From Solirubrobacterales bacterium (GTDB lineage Bacteria > Actinomycetota > Thermoleophilia > Solirubrobacterales > Solirubrobacteraceae), in the NCBI GenBank assembly GCA_019244745.1, contig JAFASF010000312.1, forward strand, positions 1 to 47,880: a stretch of 47,880 nt of DNA, given 5' to 3'. This document shows positions 39,716 to 46,833 of the stretch, piece after piece. The notes under the pieces are model-generated. The model made no database searches. It saw nothing but the letters and a program-made list of their open reading frames with translations, and was not told where the DNA came from. Both the position numbers and the translations under genes were made by a program. Positions within the stretch are counted from its first letter, which is position 1; each line of letters starts with the position of its first letter.

Positions 39716-41355
39716 GACGTGTCTTGCCCGCCGGCCCGAATCTGCTTGAGTCCGTGAAGCAGCTCTACCTGCGAGCGGCCGAGCAGGTCGTAGAGGCTCG
39801 AATAGATCGCGTACACCTGGTCGTAGACGGCGTGCGCCGCCGGGTCCGGTTTGTAGGTTCGAGCGATCTGCGGCCGGGCGGCCGCGATCGCGCCCCCGAT
39901 GTCCTCAAACGCCCCGCCGGCGACCGCCCCGAACAGCGCCGACCCACGCGCGGGTATCCCCTCGGACGCCGGGACGTGTAGCTCGAGTCCGCTGACGTCG
40001 GCGAACATCTGCATCAGCAGCGGGCTGCGCTCGGCGATGCCGCCGCAGGCCACGATCTCCGAGAGCTCCAAGCCGTGCTCGGCGAAGTTGTCCATGATCC
40101 GCCGGTTTCCGAACGCGATCGACTCGAGCAGGGCTCGGTAGATCTGCTCGGTGGTGCTCTGCAGGGTGAGCCCGCACAGCACCCCGGACAGGTCCGCGTC
40201 GGCGAGGATCGAGCGGTTGCCGTTCCACCAGTCGAGCGCGACGAGGCCCGTCTGCCCCGGCCCTATCTTTCCCGCCTCCCGCTCGAGCTCGCGGTAGGAC
40301 TCCGGGTCGCGCCGGCCCGCGACGGTCTCCACGAACCAGGCCAGCATGTCGCCGGCCGCCACCTGCCCCGCTTCGTACCCGTACAGGCCCGGCAGGATCC
40401 CGTCCTCCACGACTCCCGTGATCCCGGGCAGGCGAACCTCCTCTGGCGCGACGATCATGTCGCAGACCGAGGTGCCGACCACGGTCACATACGTGCCGGG
40501 GCGGTCCACGCCGCATCCCGGAACCGACACGAACGAGTCGACGTTACCGACCGCGACCGCCACCGAGGCGGGCAACGTGAGCGCCTCGGCCGCCTCGGGG
40601 CGCAGCGTGCCGGCGCGCGTTCCGAGCGGCACGAATGAGCGCCCGAGCTTGTCGGCCGGCGTGTCGAACCCCGGGTACGCGGCGTCGAAGAACTCCTTAG
40701 ACGGCAGGCCCTCCCGCGGCGACCACAGCGCCTTATACCCGGCGGTGCAGCTCTGTCGGATCTCCACTCCGGTCATCCACCACACGATCCAGTCGGCCGC
40801 CTCGATGAACGCATGCGCCTCGTCGTAGATCTCGCGATCCTCGAGCCACACCTCGATCAGCTTCGGGAAGTACCACTCCGAGGAGATGCGGCCGCCGTAG
40901 CGGCCGAGGAAGTCCTCACCGCGCTCGAGGGCCACGTCGGTGAGGCGGTTGGCCACCGATTGCGCGGAGTGGTGCTTCCACAGCTTCGGCCACGCATGCC
41001 GCCGCCCGCGCCAGTGCTCGAATTTGCACAGCGGGGTGCCGTCGCTGTCGACCGGCAACACCGTGCACGAGGTGAAGTCGATCCCGATCCCGACCACCTG
41101 AGCGGGATCGATCCCCGCCTCGGCAACGACGTACGGGATTCCATCTTCGAGCACCAGCACCCAGTCGTCGGGATCCTGTAGCGCCCAGTCGGGCGGCAGT
41201 TTCTCACCGTTACCCGGGAGCCCGCGATCGATCACCGCGCGCGGATACTGGACCACCCCGGCGGCGAGCTCTTCGCCCGTGCGCAGGTCGAGGAGGAGCG
41301 TGCGTCCGGATTCGGTGCCGAAGTCGACACCGATCGCATATGGATGGTCGTTCAC
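39712..41355 (-). CDS. araB: L-ribulokinase
   Basis: A 547-residue FGGY-family kinase that phosphorylates L-ribulose at C5. The N-terminal phosphate-binding motif is YAIGVDFGTESGRTLLLDL. Then come VGIGIDFTSCTVLPVDSDGT (ribulokinase-type, unlike xylulokinase's GLSGQMHG), KFEHWRGRRHAW, SSEWYFPKLIEVW, VVGTSVCDMIV and ACGGIAERSPLLMQMFADVS. The GTG at 41355 is preferred to the longer frame to 41451, which adds a Pro-rich leader and overlaps the ABC ATPase gene. It lies 25 bp after the ATPase gene and overlaps araA by four bases. Confidence 0.94.
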   Translation of the reverse strand: MNDHPYAIGVDFGTESGRTLLLDLRTGEELAAGVVQYPRAVIDRGLPGNGEKLPPDWALQDPDDWVLVLEDGIPYVVAEAGIDPAQVVGIGIDFTSCTVLPVDSDGTPLCKFEHWRGRRHAWPKLWKHHSAQSVANRLTDVALERGEDFLGRYGGRISSEWYFPKLIEVWLEDREIYDEAHAFIEAADWIVWWMTGVEIRQSCTAGYKALWSPREGLPSKEFFDAAYPGFDTPADKLGRSFVPLGTRAGTLRPEAAEALTLPASVAVAVGNVDSFVSVPGCGVDRPGTYVTVVGTSVCDMIVAPEEVRLPGITGVVEDGILPGLYGYEAGQVAAGDMLAWFVETVAGRRDPESYRELEREAGKIGPGQTGLVALDWWNGNRSILADADLSGVLCGLTLQSTTEQIYRALLESIAFGNRRIMDNFAEHGLELSEIVACGGIAERSPLLMQMFADVSGLELHVPASEGIPARGSALFGAVAGGAFEDIGGAIAAARPQIARTYKPDPAAHAVYDQVYAIYSSLYDLLGRSQVELLHGLKQIRAGGQDTS

Positions 41356-41380
41356 GGCCCGAGCGTGGCCGCGGCGGTGC

Positions 41381-42265
41381 TCACTCGGCCGTGTCGGGGG
41401 AGGTGGGATTGGCGGGGGCGGCGCTGCTCGCGCCGGCGGCTCCCGCACCATTGCCCGATCGCTCCGCCAGGCGCGCTCTGCGGTACTCCTCGACCACGAT
41501 CTCCGTGAGCTCGTCCACCGAGGTCTCCGAGGTCGGCTTGTCGAGCACGATCACGCCGTCTTGGATCAGGCTGACCCGGTCGCAGGCCGCGAACACGTGC
41601 ACGTAGTTGTGCAGGATCATGACGATCGAGACGTTGCCCTCGGCCTTCAGCCGTGCGATCAGGTCGAGGATCATCGCGCCTTCCTTGGCGCCCATCGCCG
41701 CCAGCGGCTCGTCGAGCAAGATGATGTCCGCGTCGCCTGAGACGGTCCGCGCCACGGCGATCGCCTGCCGCTGGCCGCCGGACAGGCGAGCGACGGGCAC
41801 GTCGAGGCTCGGTATGTTGATGCCGATCTCGTCCAGGGCCTTGCGGGCCTCGCGCTTCATGAGCCGGTTGGATAGGAACGGGATCGGCCTGTGCACGCGC
41901 TCGCGCCGCAGGAACAGGTTGTGGTAGACGCTCAGCTGGTCGACGAGCGCGAGGTCCTGGAACACCGTGTCGATCCCGTGCGCGCGCGCGTCGTCGACGC
42001 TCTTCGGGAGGTACGGCTCGCCCTTCAGCCACATCGTGCCGGTGTCCGGCTTGTGAAAGCCCGAGAGGATCTTGATCATCGTCGACTTGCCGGCGCCGTT
42101 GTCGCCGAGCAGGGCCAGCACCTCGCCCTTGCGCAGGTGCAGGTTGATGTCGCGAATGGCCGTGATCGGCCCGAAGCGCTTGGCGACGTGCTCGACGCGG
42201 AGCACGTCGTCGGGCGCCTCGGCGGGGCCGACGATGTGCTCGCCGGCGAATGCCTGCTCAGCCAC
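41381..42265 (-). CDS. Sugar ABC transporter ATPase
   Basis: A 294-residue ATPase of the ribose/xylose/fructose-importer (CUT2) class. Walker A is GDNGAGKSTMIKI, the Q-loop region is VFQDLALVDQLSVYHN, the signature is LSGGQRQAIA, Walker B is IILLDEPLAAMG and the switch His is in MILHNY. It has one nucleotide-binding domain, not the tandem two of RbsA/AraG, so two copies must act together, as in FrcA-type systems. The last 30 residues are a Gly/Ala/Ser-rich tail. It overlaps the permease gene by eight bases and precedes araB, so it most likely serves arabinose uptake. Confidence 0.92.
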   Translation of the reverse strand: MAEQAFAGEHIVGPAEAPDDVLRVEHVAKRFGPITAIRDINLHLRKGEVLALLGDNGAGKSTMIKILSGFHKPDTGTMWLKGEPYLPKSVDDARAHGIDTVFQDLALVDQLSVYHNLFLRRERVHRPIPFLSNRLMKREARKALDEIGINIPSLDVPVARLSGGQRQAIAVARTVSGDADIILLDEPLAAMGAKEGAMILDLIARLKAEGNVSIVMILHNYVHVFAACDRVSLIQDGVIVLDKPTSETSVDELTEIVVEEYRRARLAERSGNGAGAAGASSAAPANPTSPDTAE

Positions 42266-43313
42266 GGCCCGACCCCACTCGCACGCGGCGGACGATCACG
42301 TTGAGCGTCATCGCGATGAGGATCGCGATCCCGAGATACAGGTCCAGGTAGCTCGCGCTCACGCCCTTGATCGTCAGGCCCTCGGTGAGCATCCCGAGGA
42401 ACAGGGCCCCGATCAGCGCGCCGACGATCGTGCCGTCGCCGCCGGTCATCAGCGTGCCGCCGATGATCGCCGCCGCCACCACCTCGAGCAGGATTGTGTT
42501 CGAGCCCGACGGGTCGGGCGTGGCGCTGGTGGTCCTAACCACCTCGAGGATCCCCACGAACCCCGAGAGCAGGGCGGCGAGGACGAAGTTGCGGACGAGG
42601 ATTTGACGCGTCCTGATGCCCGCCTCGGCGGCCCCGAGCCGGTTGCCACCCACCGAGACGGTGTATATCCCCCAGCGGCTGAACGACAGCACGAGCTGCA
42701 AGACGATCACGATCCCGATCGCCCAGAACAGCTCCGAGTAGGTGCCGCCCCCGAAGATCTGGGCGAAATTGTTCACCGCGCCGATCTTCGTGCCGGGAAC
42801 CTGGACCGGAGTCGAATGCGAGATCACGAGCGACAGCCCGTCCAGTAAGAACAGCATCCCCAATGTCGCCACGAACGACGCGATCCCGACGTAGGCGACG
42901 AAGATCCCGTTGACCACGCCGATCAGCATCGCGATCAGCAGCGCGATGATGATGCTCGGGTACAGCGGGAGCCCGGCGTGGTGGAACACGTGCCACATGA
43001 ACGGTGTGAACAGGTACACCGCCCCGACGGACAGGTCGATCTCCCCGAGGATCATCACGAACACCTCGCCGGCCGCGATGATCGCGAGGGGGGCGAAATA
43101 CGGCAGCAGCGATTTGAAGCTGTTGGCGGTGACGAAGTTGCTCGTGGTGATCGCGAAGTAGACGAACGTCACGAGCGTGACGACAATGATGCTCCCCTCG
43201 CGGAGCGTCAGGAGCTTCTTGGCGATTGAGAGGGCGCCCCCCGCCGCGGGCGCCCGCCGCGGCGCAGGACCCCCCGGTGCCGGCCTCGTCTCAGCGCCTG
43301 AAGTGACCGCCAT
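42258..43313 (-). CDS. Sugar ABC transporter permease (CUT2/RbsC type)
   Basis: A 351-residue permease of the branched-type family used by ribose/xylose/arabinose importers. About ten membrane spans follow a 40-residue cytoplasmic N-terminus rich in Pro and Ala. Family motifs are FVMILGEIDLSVGAVYLFTP, FVATLGMLFLLDGLSLVISH, YTVSVGGNRLGAAEAGIRTR (the conserved coupling segment) and VAAAIIGGTLMTGGDGTIVG. It is 57 bp downstream of the binding-protein gene and overlaps the ATPase gene. The substrate is probably L-arabinose, from its operon. Confidence 0.93.
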   Translation of the reverse strand: MAVTSGAETRPAPGGPAPRRAPAAGGALSIAKKLLTLREGSIIVVTLVTFVYFAITTSNFVTANSFKSLLPYFAPLAIIAAGEVFVMILGEIDLSVGAVYLFTPFMWHVFHHAGLPLYPSIIIALLIAMLIGVVNGIFVAYVGIASFVATLGMLFLLDGLSLVISHSTPVQVPGTKIGAVNNFAQIFGGGTYSELFWAIGIVIVLQLVLSFSRWGIYTVSVGGNRLGAAEAGIRTRQILVRNFVLAALLSGFVGILEVVRTTSATPDPSGSNTILLEVVAAAIIGGTLMTGGDGTIVGALIGALFLGMLTEGLTIKGVSASYLDLYLGIAILIAMTLNVIVRRVRVGSGRG

Positions 43314-43370
43314 CTCTAGCGCTCCCTCCCGAAGGGCATGACGCGATCCTACTACCCACGTGCGCTCAGA

Positions 43371-44513
43371 TCATGCTTTCTGGACGCCAACGCCGGTACC
43401 GGTTCCCTCGTAGCGGCTCTTGGTGCTGTTGTACGGACCGATGCTCGTCTTGTCGAGGAACTTCAGGCCGGTGTTCACGTCGGCGATCCCAGTCAGCTTC
43501 TGGGTGATGTTGTATGTGTAGAGCTGGAGGATCGGATAGAAGCCCTGCAGGTAGGGTTGCTGATCGATCGTGAAGTCGATCTCTCCGGCGGCGAGCAGCT
43601 GCTCGGTCACCGGGGTCAGGTCGTAGCCCCCGCCCTTGACGCCCTTCGAGCGCAGGCCGAGCTTTTGGATTGTCTGCGCTAGTCCCTGGGTGCTGCCGGC
43701 GTCGACTGCGAAATAGCCCTTCGTGTTGGGGTGGCCGGTGGCGTAGGAGTTGATCACTGACAACTCGGCCGGAACGGCCGCGCCGGTCGCCACCACGTGC
43801 GGTGTGATCGAGGAATGGCTCTTGAGCGTGGCGAGCGCGCCGTTGATCCGCGGCTGGATGTTGAGCGCGCCCGGCGTCGCGATGAACAGCGCGACGTCAC
43901 CCGAGGGCACGAGGCTCGCGATGTGCGTACCCATCTCTTGGCCGGACAGATACAGGTCCTGACCGATGTAGGCGAGCCGGGGGTTCGTGGGCGCATCGGC
44001 GTTGTATGCGACCACCGGAATGCCAGAAGAAAGCGCCTTGGAGACCGGAGCGTTGAACGCCGTCAGGTCGACCAGCGATACCCCGACTCCGTTTGCCCCC
44101 GCGCTGACCGCGCTGTTGAGCGCGTTGACCATCTCCGAGACGTTGCTGGTCTGGGAGCCGGTCCAGGAATACGAGCAGCCGAGCAGCTTGCAGGCGTCCG
44201 AGGCGCCGTTCTGGGTCGGGGTGAAGAATGGGTTGGTGGTCACGTGGTTGACCAGCGTGAACTTGTAGCTCGGACCCGAGCCGAAGATGCTCGCGGCGTT
44301 GGCGCTGCTGCCGCCGCTCGCCGCCTTGCTCGTGCTCGAGCTGCTGCTGCCGCCACACGCCTGCAGGATCACTGCCGCCATGCCCGCGGCACCTCCCGTC
44401 AGCGCCGTCCGGCGCGTCAGCTGCCGCCAGTTCTTGAACGGCGTTTCCTCCTCCTTGCGCTCGTCCCACTCCAGGCGCTCGATTGCGTCGCCCAAGATGT
44501 CCGAGTCCGACAT
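43371..44513 (-). CDS. Sugar-binding lipoprotein of CUT2 ABC transporter
   Basis: A 380-residue periplasmic-binding-protein-like protein, the first gene of the arabinose operon. The N-terminus is unusual: about 30 acidic residues precede a twin-arginine signal (QLTRRTALTGGAAGMAAVIL) with lipobox LQAC, so it looks Tat-exported and lipid-anchored. The mature domain has the type I fold: YKFTLVNHVTTNPFFTPTQN, VSEMVNALNSAVSAGANGVG, IPVVAYNADAPTNPRLAYIG and IDFTIDQQPYLQGFYPILQL (hinge region). An AGAGGAGGAGGA Shine-Dalgarno precedes the ATG. Bound sugar: arabinose is expected from context, xylose also possible. Confidence 0.9.
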   Translation of the reverse strand: MSDSDILGDAIERLEWDERKEEETPFKNWRQLTRRTALTGGAAGMAAVILQACGGSSSSSTSKAASGGSSANAASIFGSGPSYKFTLVNHVTTNPFFTPTQNGASDACKLLGCSYSWTGSQTSNVSEMVNALNSAVSAGANGVGVSLVDLTAFNAPVSKALSSGIPVVAYNADAPTNPRLAYIGQDLYLSGQEMGTHIASLVPSGDVALFIATPGALNIQPRINGALATLKSHSSITPHVVATGAAVPAELSVINSYATGHPNTKGYFAVDAGSTQGLAQTIQKLGLRSKGVKGGGYDLTPVTEQLLAAGEIDFTIDQQPYLQGFYPILQLYTYNITQKLTGIADVNTGLKFLDKTSIGPYNSTKSRYEGTGTGVGVQKA

Positions 44514-44656
44514 GGGTTCCTCCTCCTCTTGTCCAGGGACCTCTACCTCGAAGCGAAAGCTCTCAGACTGCGGCTAGGTTGTCCACCCGAATTAACGATC
44601 TGCGAACGCTTCGACCCTATGAGCGCAAAACCTTCCAGCCACGGGTCAGCGCGAGC

Positions 44657-44686
44657 ATGTTAGCGATCACATACAGGTCGTGTCAA
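44657..44686 (-). promoter_or_regulatory. Promoter of arabinose operon with overlapping LacI-type operator
   Basis: On the minus strand TTGACA (44686-44681), an 18-base spacer and TAACAT (44662-44657) form a good sigma-70-like promoter. A dyad ATGTTAGCGATCACAT (44657-44672), 12 of 16 positions symmetric, covers the -10 and part of the spacer, and shares the TTAGCG half-site with the palindrome at 45760-45771. A bound LacI-type repressor there would block transcription of the binding-protein/ara operon. The -35 overlaps the lacI stop codon (44683-44685). The leader to 44513 is about 140 bases. Confidence 0.7.
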
Positions 44687-45723
44687 CCGCGAGGTGACAC
44701 CGTGGTGCTCGCGCGGACGATCAGATCGGGCTGCACCTTCGAGCCCGGCGCAGCCGGCTCACGGCCCTCGATCGTCCGCAACAACAGGCGGACGCCCCGG
44801 CTTCCCATATCGTCGAAGTCCTGCCGGATGGTGGTCAGCGGCGGCGTGAAGTATGGGGCCTCCGGGATGTCGTCGAAGCCGACGATGCTGACCTCGTCGG
44901 GGATCGCGCGGCCGGCTTCGTGCATCGCGCGCAGCGCCCCGAGCGCCATCTGATCGTTGGCGACGAAAACCGCCGTGACGGCCCGGTCGCGGCTCAGGCG
45001 GCGTCCCAGGTCGTAGCCGGCGCGCGCGCTCCAGTCGCCCTCGAGTGGCACCGGCACCTCGGCCCCCGCGGACTCGAGCGTCGAGCGCCATCCGTCGAGC
45101 CGCTGCCGCGCCTCCAGGAAATCGCGCGGCCCGGCGACGTGCCAGACCGTCTCGTGCCCGAGGTCGAGCAGGTGGCGCGTGGCGCTCATCGCCCCAGCGA
45201 CCTGGTCGACGCTGACCAGCGGCACCGCGTCCGGCGGACCCGCCTCCACGGCGACGATGGGGATCCTCTGCGGAGCGTCCGCGAGCGCGTCGGCGGCCTC
45301 CTGATACGGGGCAATCACCAGGATTCCGTCCACGCCGTGAAGCTGCAACCGGTCGATGGCATCGACGAGCGACGATCGATCGAGCGCCTTGAGGCTGGCC
45401 ACGATGATGAAGTAGCCGGTCTCGTGCGCGGCGCGTTCGATCCCGCACAACGTCGAGGCGGGGCCATAGAGCGTCGTGTCGAACGTCACCACCCCGAGCG
45501 TGTTCGACCGTCCGGTCACGAGCGCGCGGGCGACCGGGTTGGGGCGGTAGTCGAGCTCGCGCATCGCCGCCAGCACCCGCTCGCGCGTCTCCGGCCGCAC
45601 GTGGCTTGATCCGTTGATCACCCGCGAGACCGTCTGGTGCGAGACGCCGGCGAGCCGCCCCACGTCCGACATGACCGCGCCGCGGCGCCGGCGGGGGATT
45701 GGTTTCTCGAAGTCGGCGTCCAT
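44683..45723 (-). CDS. LacI-family transcriptional regulator
   Basis: A 346-residue repressor. The helix-turn-helix is MSDVGRLAGVSHQTVSRVIN near residues 18-37, followed by the hinge YRPNPVARALVTGRSNTLGV. The sugar-binding domain carries FVANDQMALGALRAMHEAGR, IPDEVSIVGFDDIPEAPYFT and PPLTTIRQDFDDMG. The gene lies between the two pentose operons: downstream is the arabinose-operon promoter, and upstream is the divergent xylose isomerase-like gene. With matching palindromes in both places, it probably represses both operons and perhaps itself, with a pentose or its derivative as inducer (inference). Confidence 0.93.
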   Translation of the reverse strand: MDADFEKPIPRRRRGAVMSDVGRLAGVSHQTVSRVINGSSHVRPETRERVLAAMRELDYRPNPVARALVTGRSNTLGVVTFDTTLYGPASTLCGIERAAHETGYFIIVASLKALDRSSLVDAIDRLQLHGVDGILVIAPYQEAADALADAPQRIPIVAVEAGPPDAVPLVSVDQVAGAMSATRHLLDLGHETVWHVAGPRDFLEARQRLDGWRSTLESAGAEVPVPLEGDWSARAGYDLGRRLSRDRAVTAVFVANDQMALGALRAMHEAGRAIPDEVSIVGFDDIPEAPYFTPPLTTIRQDFDDMGSRGVRLLLRTIEGREPAAPGSKVQPDLIVRASTTVSPRG

Positions 45724-45759
45724 GGCGCGCGGGGGAGTGTGGATCTAGCGCCGGCGGAT

Positions 45760-45771
45760 GTTAGCGCTAAC
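45760..45771. promoter_or_regulatory. LacI-type operator palindrome
   Basis: GTTAGCGCTAAC is a perfect 12-base palindrome with a central CG, the form LacI-family proteins bind. It lies 37 bp upstream of lacI and 57 bp upstream of the xylose isomerase-like gene, so it can serve both directions. Confidence 0.78.
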
Positions 45772-45815
45772 GCACGCTTTCTTCGAACGAACCGCGCTCG
45801 CCGCTCCGCGAACAA

Positions 45816-45821
45816 TAAGAT
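45816..45821 (+). promoter_or_regulatory. Possible -10 box of a leaderless transcript
   Basis: TAAGAT ends eight bases before the ATG at 45829, and no Shine-Dalgarno is present. This spacing would put transcription start at or next to the start codon, the usual form of leaderless actinobacterial mRNAs. No -35 is evident. Confidence 0.45.
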
Positions 45822-45828
45822 CGCGCCG

Positions 45829-46833
45829 ATGAAGACGAGCCTCGGCATCTGGGCGTTCGGTCCCATGATCACCCGGTTCGTCCCGGGCGGCTACCAGCCG
45901 GCGCACACCTACGAGGACGAGCCGGTCCCCGAGAAGGTGCACCGCGCGGTCGAGGGGCTCGGCGACCTCATCGACGGCTACGAGTTCCATTACCCCGGCG
46001 AAATCTCTCCCGACAACCTCGCCGCCATCCGCTCCGCCCTCGACGGCCACGACATCTACTGCATCGCCGGGGGACTGCACCTCGACCCCCGCTTCGGACG
46101 GGGCGGCCTGGTCAACCCCGACGAGCGCCTGCGCGCCGAGGCCCGTCGGATCCTCCGCGAAGCGGCCGAGTTCGCCGGCACGCTCGGGGCGAACATGATC
46201 GTCTGGCCCGGCGGCGAGGGCTACAACTACCCGTTCCAGACGCCGTACGTCGATTCGTGGCGGTGGCTGATCGACGGCCTGGGCGAGGCCGCCGAGATCT
46301 GCGCCCGCCACGACGTGAAGCTCTTCCTCGAGCACAAGAACTCAGAGCCGGCGATGAAGATCCTGATGCGCAACATCGGCATGTGCCTGTACGTCGTGCA
46401 CCAGCTCCGCATGCAGGGGATCGACAACGTGCAGATCAACATGGACTGGCAGCACCTGATCATGAACGGGGAGCACCTGCCCGAGTACGCGGCGCTGCTC
46501 GCCTCCGACGGACTCCTCGGCCACCTGCACGCCAATTCGGGCTGGGGCACGTTCGACGACGACAACATGGTCGGCGCGACGGCGTTCATGGAGACCCTCG
46601 AGCTCGCCCTCGAGCTTCGCCGCAGCGGTTACGGCTCGGCCGGCGAGCGCCTCGGCTTCGACCTCTACCCGTATACCGAGGACCAGGTCGGCGCGGTCCG
46701 GCGGTCGGTGATCCAGTGGCGGTTCATCGATTCGGTCGCGGCGCGCATCGACGACGGGGCCCTGCGCGAGGCTCAGCAGGCCAAGGACGCGGTCCGCGCT
46801 TACGAGATCGTCTACGCGGCGCTCGGCGCGTGA
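45829..46833 (+). CDS. Xylose isomerase-like TIM-barrel protein
   Basis: A 334-residue TIM-barrel of the xylose isomerase/AP-endonuclease 2 superfamily. It is shorter than, and unlike, standard XylA (about 390 or 440 residues). Likely metal ligands are in FLEHKNSEPAMKI (Glu), QINMDWQHLIMNGEH (Asp/His), GHLHANSGWGTFDDDN (His, Asp) and FDLYPYTED (Asp). The next gene, overlapping by GTGA, is xylulokinase, and a LacI operator lies upstream, so conversion of D-xylose to D-xylulose is the simplest role. The frame continues upstream to 45637 through the promoter, so the ATG at 45829 is chosen. An epimerase role is the main alternative. Confidence 0.82.
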   Translation: MKTSLGIWAFGPMITRFVPGGYQPAHTYEDEPVPEKVHRAVEGLGDLIDGYEFHYPGEISPDNLAAIRSALDGHDIYCIAGGLHLDPRFGRGGLVNPDERLRAEARRILREAAEFAGTLGANMIVWPGGEGYNYPFQTPYVDSWRWLIDGLGEAAEICARHDVKLFLEHKNSEPAMKILMRNIGMCLYVVHQLRMQGIDNVQINMDWQHLIMNGEHLPEYAALLASDGLLGHLHANSGWGTFDDDNMVGATAFMETLELALELRRSGYGSAGERLGFDLYPYTEDQVGAVRRSVIQWRFIDSVAARIDDGALREAQQAKDAVRAYEIVYAALGA

